Under the pieces are notes generated by a model. It saw only the letters and a program-made list of their open reading frames with translations, ran no database searches and had not been told where the DNA came from. A program made the translations under genes and the position numbers. From Mesobacterium pallidum (GTDB lineage: Bacteria > Pseudomonadota > Alphaproteobacteria > Rhodobacterales > Rhodobacteraceae), in NCBI RefSeq assembly GCF_019966535.1, contig NZ_JAIMID010000004.1, positions 206,998 through 270,997 of the forward strand: a stretch of DNA of 64,000 nt, written 5' to 3'. Each line of letters opens with the position of its first letter. Positions within the stretch are counted from its first letter, which is position 1. Positions 29,412 to 36,853 of this stretch are shown in pieces.

Positions 29412-30152
29412 TCAGGCAATGGCGTAGCACGAAACGAAGTTCTGCAGGATCCGCTCGGGCCAGGTCACATCGGCTGCGCGGCACATGGCGATCAGGTCAT
29501 CTGCCTCGTCGGGATGGAAATATCCCTTGTTGCGGTAACGCCGGATGCGGGTCTCGAAGACGGCAGCATCGGCCTCGGGGTGGAACTGGGTTGCATAGAC
29601 GTTCCGGCCATGGCGCATGATCTGCACCGGGCAGGGGGCGGACCGCGCGATCAGGGTGCTGCCCTCGGGCATGACCTCCACCGCCTCCTTGTGGCCCACG
29701 AAGGCGTCGAAGCTGTCCGGCAGCCCGGCCATCAGCGGATCGGCACGGCCCTCGGGCGACAGCGTGCAGGTGACGGGGCCGACCGGCTCGCCATAGCGGC
29801 CCTGGCCAACATGGCCGCCCAGGTGATGGGCCAGGATGCCGAGCCCGTAGCAGCAGCCGAGATAGGGGATGTCGCGGGCGCAGATCTCGGGCATCAACGA
29901 CAGGATCGTGGCCTCGATCCGCGCCTCGACCGGGTCCTTGCCCGCCGCGGGGTCGCTGACGCAGCCCGGGCCGCCGCCGACGATGACGCCGGCATAGTCG
30001 CCAAGGTCAAGGTCCCCCGGCAGCGGCTCGCAGTCCAGCCGAATGCGGCGGGTCTGCGCGGCCGTCATCCGACCTTTGTCGAGAAAGGCGGCATATTCGT
30101 CGTCCGAGGTATCCGCCTCGGGGCGCAATTGCAGGATCAGGAAAGGTTTCAT
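29412..30152 (-). CDS. Class I glutamine amidotransferase-like protein
   Basis: Starting at MKPFLILQLRPE (30152) gives 246 residues. The nucleophile elbow is YLGCCYGLG (C101), and ATQFHPEAD supplies the histidine-glutamate pair. Such stand-alone GATase1 proteins act as glutaminases or as gamma-glutamyl hydrolases (GuaA-like, PuuD-like); no synthase partner is next to it. The substrate is unknown. Confidence 0.85.
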   Translation of the reverse strand: MKPFLILQLRPEADTSDDEYAAFLDKGRMTAAQTRRIRLDCEPLPGDLDLGDYAGVIVGGGPGCVSDPAAGKDPVEARIEATILSLMPEICARDIPYLGCCYGLGILAHHLGGHVGQGRYGEPVGPVTCTLSPEGRADPLMAGLPDSFDAFVGHKEAVEVMPEGSTLIARSAPCPVQIMRHGRNVYATQFHPEADAAVFETRIRRYRNKGYFHPDEADDLIAMCRAADVTWPERILQNFVSCYAIA

Positions 30153-30243
30153 GCCGGGTCCCCCACGTCTTGCCCCTGTCTTGGCGGCAAGGGGCACGGG
30201 GCGCAAGGCCCGGAGCCAATCAGCCGCAAGCGCCGGATTGAAA

Positions 30244-30270
30244 AACGCCCGCGAGGACAGCGCGGGCGTT
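30244..30270 (-). terminator. Terminator of the DUF882 gene
   Basis: A 10-bp perfect stem (30244-30253 with 30261-30270) is followed on the minus strand by TTTTT. It starts 35 nt after the stop of the gene at 30306. Confidence 0.85.
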
Positions 30271-30305
30271 CAACATGGAACCTTGTCGGCCTTGGCGGGT
30301 TGCCC

Positions 30306-30875
30306 TTACGAGCCCCACGAGCGGACGGAGCCGCAATCCATATGCACGAAATTCGAGCCGGAGTAGCGACCGACGCCGCCCCCGCGGCAGGACATAGCCG
30401 CCTTGGCCATCTGGTTGACCGAGCGCGAGTTAAGCCGGACGTCCGCGGCCTTGCCCTGCATGTGGAGCGAGTTCTTGGCCACGCCCGAGCTGCGCGCGCG
30501 CAGCATGTTGTTGGTCTGCGGGCTGCGATAGCCCGACACCAGCATGTAGGGTTCGGTCACGTCCATCAGGTTGTGGGCTGCGGCCAGGATGTCGATCGTG
30601 CGCAGGTCGATGAACTTGACCTGGTCGGTGCGCCAGTCGCGCATGAATTTGTGGACCTCGTCCACGGATTCCTTGATGTAGTCGCCTTCGACCCAGTAGA
30701 TCATGTCGATCTTTTCGCCGGTGCGGCCCGAGTACATCTTGATCCGGCGGATGTCGCCGCCGCCGCGCAGGAAGCCTGCTGCATTGGTGTAGGTGGGAGC
30801 CGCCGTAACGGCCGTCGCTGCGAATGCGGCCATGAGGCCGCGGCGTGTGAACACGCCGGTGCGTTTGTCTGTCAT
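30306..30875 (-). CDS. Tat-exported DUF882 / YcbK-like peptidase M15 family protein
   Basis: The 189-residue protein begins MTDKRTGVFTRRGLMAAFAA, a clear twin-arginine signal with a cleavage region near TNAAG. The domain has VSGYRSPQTNN and LHMQGKAADVRL, the zinc-ligand patterns of M15/DUF882 proteins. It probably trims peptidoglycan in the periplasm. It is divergent from the L,D-transpeptidase at 31220, so the two may be co-regulated. A perfect terminator follows. Confidence 0.87.
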   Translation of the reverse strand: MTDKRTGVFTRRGLMAAFAATAVTAAPTYTNAAGFLRGGGDIRRIKMYSGRTGEKIDMIYWVEGDYIKESVDEVHKFMRDWRTDQVKFIDLRTIDILAAAHNLMDVTEPYMLVSGYRSPQTNNMLRARSSGVAKNSLHMQGKAADVRLNSRSVNQMAKAAMSCRGGGVGRYSGSNFVHMDCGSVRSWGS

Positions 30876-31219
30876 GGTTAGCGCTGTCCCGTCGCTCTAC
30901 CTGTTTCTCTGCCGCAACGTTGTGCGGACCTGCCATCTCATCCCCAGATGTGAGACTTCTATGCCACGAAGGGCCAAGCGGACCAAGGCCGGATTCGGGC
31001 AGGGGGGAAAAATCAAGAGATTTCGGCAGATTTTTGCTGAGAGGGCTGCGAAGCCCCTCTGGTGTGGCGGATTCTCCTCGTTTCCCCCTTTCCACGGGGG
31101 CGTGGTTGACGCATTCGGGTTTAAACTTCGGAACTTAAGTAAATGTGAATAGACTTCTCTGCCTGCTGTTTTGTGATAATGGGGCCGAGTTGTAACGATA
31201 GAAGAGGATCGACCACGCC
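30876..31219. promoter_or_regulatory. 344-nt divergent intergenic region
   Basis: It separates DUF882 (minus) and the L,D-transpeptidase (plus). A bulged hairpin with AGAGG arms lies at 31040-31060, and a GATAAT at 31175-31180, preceded by TG, could be the extended -10 of the plus-strand gene. I see no RNA gene here. Confidence 0.35.
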
Positions 31220-32830
31220 ATGCGCATGCTGCCGCTCTCCCGCCGGATCTCCGCCCTTGCACTGGGGGCCGCGGTCGCCTCGACGCTGGCCTTGGGGGCC
31301 GCGCCCGCGATGGCGCAGGGGGTGACGGCCTTCAAGCAGGCTGTGGCCGAGGCGGCCGCGCAGGACAAGGGCATCGCCGCCTATTACCAGGCCGCGAATT
31401 ACGATGACCTCTGGACCGGCAACGACGACGGCGCGCGCCGCCGCGCGCTGCTCGAGGCGGTGGCCGATGCCGGCGCCCATGGCCTGCCCGCCGGGCGCTA
31501 CGACCCCGCCGCGATCGAGGCGCTGCTGGCCAGCCCCAAGACCGCCCGCGACCGGGGCCGGGTCGAGGTCGAGATGTCGAAGCTGTTCCTGCAGTACGCC
31601 CGCGACATCCAGACCGGCGTGCTCGAGCCCAAGCGCATCGACAGCGGCATCGTCAGGGCGATTCCCTACCGCGACCGCGCCTCGCTGCTGGCGGCGGTGG
31701 GCAAGTCGACGCCCAAGGCCTTCTTCCGCGCGCTGCCGCCGAAGACCGGCGAATATGCCCGGCTGATGAAGGAAAAGATGCGGCTGGAAAAGCTGCTGGC
31801 GCAGGGCGGCTGGGGCCAGTCCGTGCCGGGCAGCAAGCTTGAGCCCGGCGCGCAGGGCGCGGGCGTCGTGGCACTGCGCAACCGGCTGGTGGCCATGGGC
31901 TACATGGCGCCTTCGGCCAGCCAGTCCTATGACGCGGCCATGCAGCAGGCGGTGCAGCAGTTCCAGGTCGACCATGGGCTGAGCCCGGACGGCGTCGCCG
32001 GCAGCGGCACCCTGGCCGAGATCAACGTGCCGGTCGAACGCCGGTTGCAGTCGATCCTGGTCGCGATGGAGCGCGAGCGCTGGACGAACATTCCGCGCGG
32101 CGACCGCCATGTGCTGGTCAATCTCACGGATTTCTCGGCCAAGATCGTCGATTTCGACAAGGTCACCTTCGAGACCCGCTCGGTCATCGGGGCCGACAGC
32201 TCGGACCGGCGCAGCCCGGAGTTTTCCGACGTGATGGAGCACATGGTCATCAACCCGACCTGGAACGTGCCGCGCTCGATCGCCGTCAAGGAGTACCTGC
32301 CGATGATGAAGCGGAACCCGAACGCGGCGGGGCACCTGAACCTCTATGATGCGCGCGGCCGCCAGGTCAGCCGCAGCAGCATCAACTTCAACGCCTACAC
32401 GGAACGCACCTTCCCCTACAACATCAAGCAGCCGCCGTCGGACGGCAACGCGCTGGGGCTGGTCAAGTTCATGTTCCCGAACAAGTACAACATCTACCTG
32501 CACGACACGCCATCCAAGAGCCTGTTCGAGCGCGAGACCCGCGCCTTCAGCCACGGCTGCATCCGGCTGCAACAGCCCTTCGACTTTGCCTATGCGCTGC
32601 TGGCGGTGCAGACCGATGACCCGAAGGGCCTGTTCCACAGCAAGCTGAATACCGGGCGCGAGACGGTGGTGCCGCTGGACCAGCCGATCCCGGTGCACCT
32701 GATCTACCGCACGGCCTTCACCCAGGCGAAGGGCAACACCAACTATCGCCGCGACGTCTACGGCCGTGACGCCAAGATCTGGAACGCGCTGTCGGCGGCC
32801 GGGGTTACGTTGCGCGCCGTTCAGGGCTAA
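31220..32830 (+). CDS. L,D-transpeptidase, large YcbB/LdtD type
   Basis: The 536-residue protein has a signal peptide (MRMLPLSRRISALALGA to about AMAQG), a helical scaffold, a peptidoglycan-binding segment near residues 205-270 (AVQQFQVDHGLSPDGVAG) and a C-terminal YkuD domain with SHGCIRLQQP; the catalytic cysteine is near residue 447. It makes 3-3 cross-links or attaches lipoproteins in the wall. The next gene is lpxD 30 nt later. Confidence 0.9.
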   Translation: MRMLPLSRRISALALGAAVASTLALGAAPAMAQGVTAFKQAVAEAAAQDKGIAAYYQAANYDDLWTGNDDGARRRALLEAVADAGAHGLPAGRYDPAAIEALLASPKTARDRGRVEVEMSKLFLQYARDIQTGVLEPKRIDSGIVRAIPYRDRASLLAAVGKSTPKAFFRALPPKTGEYARLMKEKMRLEKLLAQGGWGQSVPGSKLEPGAQGAGVVALRNRLVAMGYMAPSASQSYDAAMQQAVQQFQVDHGLSPDGVAGSGTLAEINVPVERRLQSILVAMERERWTNIPRGDRHVLVNLTDFSAKIVDFDKVTFETRSVIGADSSDRRSPEFSDVMEHMVINPTWNVPRSIAVKEYLPMMKRNPNAAGHLNLYDARGRQVSRSSINFNAYTERTFPYNIKQPPSDGNALGLVKFMFPNKYNIYLHDTPSKSLFERETRAFSHGCIRLQQPFDFAYALLAVQTDDPKGLFHSKLNTGRETVVPLDQPIPVHLIYRTAFTQAKGNTNYRRDVYGRDAKIWNALSAAGVTLRAVQG

Positions 32831-32860
32831 ACCGGGCCCCGAGACGAACGGGGGCCAGAG

Positions 32861-33952
32861 ATGGATCATTCGATTTCCGAGATCGCGGCGGCGCTGGGGG
32901 CGAAGGCCCTTGGCGCCGTAGATATTCGTGTGAGCGGCGTGGCCGAGCCGGCGATGGCTGGCCCCGAGCACCTGGCCATGGCGATGAAGCCGGCCTTTGC
33001 CGAGCAATTGAGCGCCGGCCGCGCCCGCGCCGCCATGCTGTGGGAAGGCGCGGATTGGCAGGCCATGGGCCTCGAGGCGGCGATCACCGCGCCGCGCCCG
33101 CGCTTTGCCATGGCCGGGCTCAGCGCCATGATGGACCGGGGGCAGGGCTACAAGCCCGGCATCAGCCCGGCCGCGCTGATCGACCCCCATGCGCAGATCG
33201 GCCGCAACGTGACCGTGGGCGCGCTGGCCGTGATCTCGGCCGGGGCGGTGATCGGCGACGGATCGGTCATCGGCCCGCAATGTTTCATCGGCTGCGACGC
33301 GGTGCTGGGCGAAAACGCCTACCTGCGTGAAGGCGTGCGGATCGGCGCGCGGGTGCGCATCGGCGCCCGCTTCATCGCGCAGCCCGGCGCGGTGATCGGC
33401 GGCGACGGGTTCAGCTTTGTCACGCCCGAGGAATCGGCGGTCGAGCGCGTGCGCGACACGCTGGGTGACGCGGGCGAGGCCAAGGGCCAGAGCTATGCGC
33501 GGATCCATTCGCTGGGCAGCGTGACGATTGGTGACGACGTCGAGATCGGTGCCAATTCCTGCATCGACTGCGGCACCGTGCGCGACACGGCGGTGGGCAA
33601 CGGGGTCAAGATCGACAACCTCGCCCAGATCGGCCACAACGTGGTGATCGGCAACGACGTGCTGGTCTGCGCGCAGGTCGGCATCGCGGGCTCGTCGCGC
33701 ATCGGCAACAACGTGGTGCTGGGCGGTCAGACCGGGGTCAGCGACAACGTCTTTGTCGGCGACAACGCCATCACCGGGGGCGCGACCAAGGTGCTGGCCA
33801 ACGTGCCCGCCGGCCGTGTCATGCTGGGCTACCCGGCGATGAAGATGGACAGCCATATCGAGGTCTACAAGGCCCTGCGCAAGCTGCCGCGCCTGCTGCG
33901 CGATGTCGCCGCCCTCAAGAAAGCGGTTTCCAACGGGGACGCGACCGAGTAA
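32861..33952 (+). CDS. lpxD: UDP-3-O-acyl-glucosamine N-acyltransferase
   Basis: The 363-residue protein has an N-terminal uridine-binding domain and a left-handed parallel helix of hexapeptide repeats (NVTVGALAVISAGAVIGDG and many others), with the catalytic His in LAQIGHNVVIG. It adds a 3-hydroxyacyl chain from ACP to UDP-3-acyl-glucosamine in lipid A synthesis. The following ACP and ketosynthase genes are unusual neighbours compared with enterobacterial lpxD-fabZ-lpxA. Confidence 0.95.
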   Translation: MDHSISEIAAALGAKALGAVDIRVSGVAEPAMAGPEHLAMAMKPAFAEQLSAGRARAAMLWEGADWQAMGLEAAITAPRPRFAMAGLSAMMDRGQGYKPGISPAALIDPHAQIGRNVTVGALAVISAGAVIGDGSVIGPQCFIGCDAVLGENAYLREGVRIGARVRIGARFIAQPGAVIGGDGFSFVTPEESAVERVRDTLGDAGEAKGQSYARIHSLGSVTIGDDVEIGANSCIDCGTVRDTAVGNGVKIDNLAQIGHNVVIGNDVLVCAQVGIAGSSRIGNNVVLGGQTGVSDNVFVGDNAITGGATKVLANVPAGRVMLGYPAMKMDSHIEVYKALRKLPRLLRDVAALKKAVSNGDATE

Positions 33953-33988
33953 TCCCCGGGCAGTACAGGGCAGGCAGGAGATCGTGCC

Positions 33989-34249
33989 ATGAACGTCAAG
34001 GACAAGGTCATCGGAATCATCGCCGAACAGGCCGTGCTGGACCCGTCGGACGTGACGCTGGACAGCACGCTGGAAGATCTCGGCATCGACAGCCTGGGGC
34101 TGGTCGAGAGCATTTTTGCCATCGAGGAAGCCTTTGACATCCAGGTCCCGTTCAACGCCAACGCTCCGCAGGAAAGCGATTTCGACATCTCGTCCGTGGC
34201 GAAGATCGTCGAGGGGGTCGAGCGGCTGGTCGCAGAGCAGAAGGTCTGA
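33989..34249 (+). CDS. Acyl carrier protein
   Basis: The 86-residue protein has the phosphopantetheine site GIDSLGLVES (S35) in an acidic four-helix carrier fold. AGGAG precedes the ATG. It is not the main AcpP type, whose site is DSLDTVE-like: the loop is DSLGLVE. Its place between lpxD and a ketosynthase suggests a dedicated carrier for an unusual acyl chain. Confidence 0.93.
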   Translation: MNVKDKVIGIIAEQAVLDPSDVTLDSTLEDLGIDSLGLVESIFAIEEAFDIQVPFNANAPQESDFDISSVAKIVEGVERLVAEQKV

Positions 34250-34273
34250 CCGGCGCAGGGGAGGGCGCGCCCG

Positions 34274-35491
34274 ATGCGTGAGATGAAACGGGTGGTGATC
34301 ACAGGCGCAGGCACGGTCAACGCGCTTGGGCGCAACGTGCCGGATACGCTGGAAGCGATGCGCGAGGGGCGCTGCGGGATCGGCGAGCTCGACATTCCCG
34401 ATATCGACCGGCTGTCGGTCAAGATCGGTGCGCAGGTCAAGGGCTTTACCGCCGAGAACCATTTCAACCGACAGCAGATGTCGCTGTACGACCGGTTCAC
34501 GCAGTTCACCCTGCTGTCGGCGCGCGAGGCGATCGCGCAGTCGGGGCTGGAGTTTGCCGGCGAGCTGGCCGCGCGCTCGGGCGTGGTGCTGGGCAATTCG
34601 GGCGGCGGGATGACCACGCTCGACGAAAATTACCGCTCGGTCTACGAGGAGGGGAAGAACCGCGTTCATCCCTTCGTCGTGCCGAAGCTGATGAACAATG
34701 CCGCGGCCAGCCATGTGAGCATGGAGTTCAACCTCAAGGGCCCCGCCTTTACCGTCGCTTCGGCCTGCGCCTCGTCGAACCACGCCATGGCGCAGGCCTT
34801 CCAGATGGTCCATGGCGGCATGGCGCCGGTCATGGTCACGGGCGGGTCGGAATCCATGCTGTGTTTCGGCGGGGTGAAGGCCTGGGAAGGGCTGCGGGTC
34901 ATGTCGAAAGACGCCTGCCGGCCCTTCAGCGCCAACCGCAACGGCATGGTGCAGGGCGAGGGGGCGGGTGTCTTCGTCTTCGAGGATTACGACCACGCCC
35001 GCGCGCGCGGTGCCGAGATCCTGGCCGAGGTGGCGGGGTTTGCCATGTCCTCGGACGCCTCGGACATCGTCATGCCGTCGAAACAGGGCGCGGCCCGGGC
35101 CATCGCCGGCGCACTGGCTGATGCGCGGATCGACCGGTCGGAAGTGCAGTATATCAACGCCCATGGCACCGGCACCGCGGCCAATGACAAGACCGAATGC
35201 GCGGCCGTGGCCGATGTCTTCGGACCTTACGCGGATTCGCTGATGATCTCGTCGACCAAGTCGATGCATGGCCACCTGATCGGCGGCACCGGCGCGGTCG
35301 AGCTGCTGGCCTGCATCATGGCCCTGCGCGACGGCATCGTCGCCCCGACCATCGGCTACGAGGAGCCGGACCCGGAATGCGCGCTCGACGTGGTGCCGAA
35401 CCAGGCGCGCGAGGCCAAGGTTTCGGTCGCGCTGAGCAACGCCTTTGCCTTCGGCGGGCTCAACGCGGTACTGGCGCTGCGCAAGGTCTGA
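34274..35491 (+). CDS. Beta-ketoacyl-ACP synthase, FabF/FabB-like
   Basis: The 405-residue protein has the full Cys-His-His triad: ASACASSNHAM (C165), HGTGTAANDKTE and MHGHLIGGTGAVE. It condenses malonyl-ACP with an acyl chain. MREMKRVVITGAGTVN may also start at the second Met. With the preceding carrier protein it looks like a two-component condensing module, possibly for lipid A or another envelope lipid; this link is inference. Confidence 0.9.
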   Translation: MREMKRVVITGAGTVNALGRNVPDTLEAMREGRCGIGELDIPDIDRLSVKIGAQVKGFTAENHFNRQQMSLYDRFTQFTLLSAREAIAQSGLEFAGELAARSGVVLGNSGGGMTTLDENYRSVYEEGKNRVHPFVVPKLMNNAAASHVSMEFNLKGPAFTVASACASSNHAMAQAFQMVHGGMAPVMVTGGSESMLCFGGVKAWEGLRVMSKDACRPFSANRNGMVQGEGAGVFVFEDYDHARARGAEILAEVAGFAMSSDASDIVMPSKQGAARAIAGALADARIDRSEVQYINAHGTGTAANDKTECAAVADVFGPYADSLMISSTKSMHGHLIGGTGAVELLACIMALRDGIVAPTIGYEEPDPECALDVVPNQAREAKVSVALSNAFAFGGLNAVLALRKV

Positions 35492-35537
35492 ACGTGATCC
35501 GGATGAGTGCTGCGCACGCTTGATTATTAAGGGTTAA

Positions 35538-35554
35538 GGGGGGCGATGCCCCCC
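35538..35554 (+). terminator. Hairpin after the ketosynthase gene
   Basis: GGGGGGC (35538-35544) pairs with GCCCCCC (35548-35554) over a 3-nt loop. No U-tract follows. It lies between two convergent genes. Confidence 0.45.
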
Positions 35555-35578
35555 TCGGCCTGCGGCCTCACCCCCCAA

Positions 35579-35599
35579 GGTATTTGGAAAACAATGAAG
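35579..35599 (+). repeat. Dispersed 3'-end repeat, copy 2
   Basis: GGTATTTGGAAAACAATGAAG is a diverged copy of the repeat seen at 17624, 49311, 49355 and 52263. It ends just at the stop of the convergent MobA-like gene. Confidence 0.5.
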
Positions 35600-36205
35600 T
35601 CAGGGGGCCGGGTTCTCTGCCCGCCAGGCGGCCCAGGCTTCCGGCGTGTCGAGATCGCGGGTGGCGTGCGTGCCGGGCAGGGCGGTGTGGTGGATCTTTG
35701 CGCATTGCATCAGGGGCTTGGCGCCCTGGTCGCCGGTGAGGCCGGCGAATTCTGCGAAGAGATGTGCGGGGAAGATCACCGGGTGGCCGGGGGTACCGTC
35801 GGCAGCCGTGGCCTGGTGGATATGGTCCGGGGCCTTGGCGTGGGCGGTAAGCAGGGTGTCCAAGTCATCGGTCGTGAGGTCAGGCAGGTCAGGCAGCAGG
35901 ACCATCAGGGCCGTCGGGCGGGGCGTCATCGCCCGCGCGTGCCGCGCGCCGGCGCGGAGCGAAGCGGCCAACCCCTCGGCGGCGTCCGGGATGAGGGCGG
36001 TCGCCGCTCCCGGAGGCAGAGCGGTGGCGCGGGCCGGGAAATCACTGTTGAGCGTGACGAGAACCTGCGCGCCGGTCGCCAGCGCCCGCGCAACCTGGCG
36101 GGCCAGGAGGGGCGTGTCGCCGACCCGCTCCATCAGCTTGTCGGTGCCGCCCATGCGCGAAGATCGACCGGCGGCGGGGATCAGGATCAGGATCTGCTCA
36201 TTCAT
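35600..36205 (-). CDS. MobA/MocA-like nucleotidyltransferase
   Basis: I start at MNEQILILIPAAGRSSRMGG (36205), 201 residues; the longer frame has no support. LIPAAGRSSRMGGTDKL is the MobA/CoxI-like GTP/CTP-binding loop, and LLPDLPDLT contains the metal-binding Asp. It is likely a molybdenum-cofactor cytidylyl- or guanylyltransferase, or a similar nucleotidyltransferase. No molybdoenzyme gene is adjacent. Confidence 0.82.
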   Translation of the reverse strand: MNEQILILIPAAGRSSRMGGTDKLMERVGDTPLLARQVARALATGAQVLVTLNSDFPARATALPPGAATALIPDAAEGLAASLRAGARHARAMTPRPTALMVLLPDLPDLTTDDLDTLLTAHAKAPDHIHQATAADGTPGHPVIFPAHLFAEFAGLTGDQGAKPLMQCAKIHHTALPGTHATRDLDTPEAWAAWRAENPAP

Positions 36206-36335
36206 GCGGCAGAGATGCGCGCGCGTTGAGGCCGAGGTCAAGTCGGGACTTGACATATTGCAATAGTGGAATATGTAGGGATCAACGCCGACGCGGCCAC
36301 CGCGCCGGGAGCGACTCAGGCAAAGGAAACGTCCC

Positions 36336-36698
36336 ATGTTCGCCTTCATGAAACAAAACGCCGGCCAGCCCGGACTCTCTGCCCGCGATATCGTGGCGAA
36401 AGCCGAAGCGGGGGATATCACCGTTATCGATGTGCGCGACCCGATGGAAGTGCAGATGTCCGGCATGGCCGAAGGTGCGATCAACATCCCGCTCGCCGTG
36501 CTGAACTTCCAGACCGACCCGCGGCACCCCGACTTCCACGACGCGCTGGATTGCGCCAAGCCGGTCGCGCTGTACTGCGCCTCGGGCGGGCGGTCGTCCA
36601 TGGCGGCCCAGGTGATGGAGCGCAACGGCTTTGCCGAGGTGCACAACATCGGCGGGCTCGCGCATTGGGCGCAGGCCGGGGGCAAGATCGCGCGCTGA
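36336..36698 (+). CDS. Single-domain rhodanese
   Basis: The 120-residue protein has the active-site loop YCASGGRSSMAA with C81 and the substrate pocket motif DVRDPMEVQMSGM. AAGGAA lies before the ATG. It transfers sulfur from thiosulfate or a persulfide. A clear terminator follows, so it forms its own transcription unit. Confidence 0.92.
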   Translation: MFAFMKQNAGQPGLSARDIVAKAEAGDITVIDVRDPMEVQMSGMAEGAINIPLAVLNFQTDPRHPDFHDALDCAKPVALYCASGGRSSMAAQVMERNGFAEVHNIGGLAHWAQAGGKIAR

Positions 36699-36722
36699 GC
36701 GCTGCCGCTGCAGGACATCACG

Positions 36723-36748
36723 AGGCCGGGCCAGGTGCCCGGCCTTTT
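36723..36748 (+). terminator. Terminator of the rhodanese gene
   Basis: GGCCGGGC (36724-36731) pairs with GCCCGGCC (36737-36744), followed by TTTT. It is a textbook Rho-independent terminator. Confidence 0.85.
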
Positions 36749-36853
36749 GCTTTGCCGCGATCCTTGTATCACAGCGACAGCACATGCCGCTTTCCGGCAT
36801 TTGACGCCCCGCGATCCGGGACAGTCTGAGGGCCAGGCACAGGAGAGCGGATC

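Noticed and set aside
31121..35275. A 1384-codon open frame on the minus strand
   Set aside because: It is antisense to four well-supported genes (Ldt, lpxD, ACP, ketosynthase). High-GC DNA leaves such frames open by chance.
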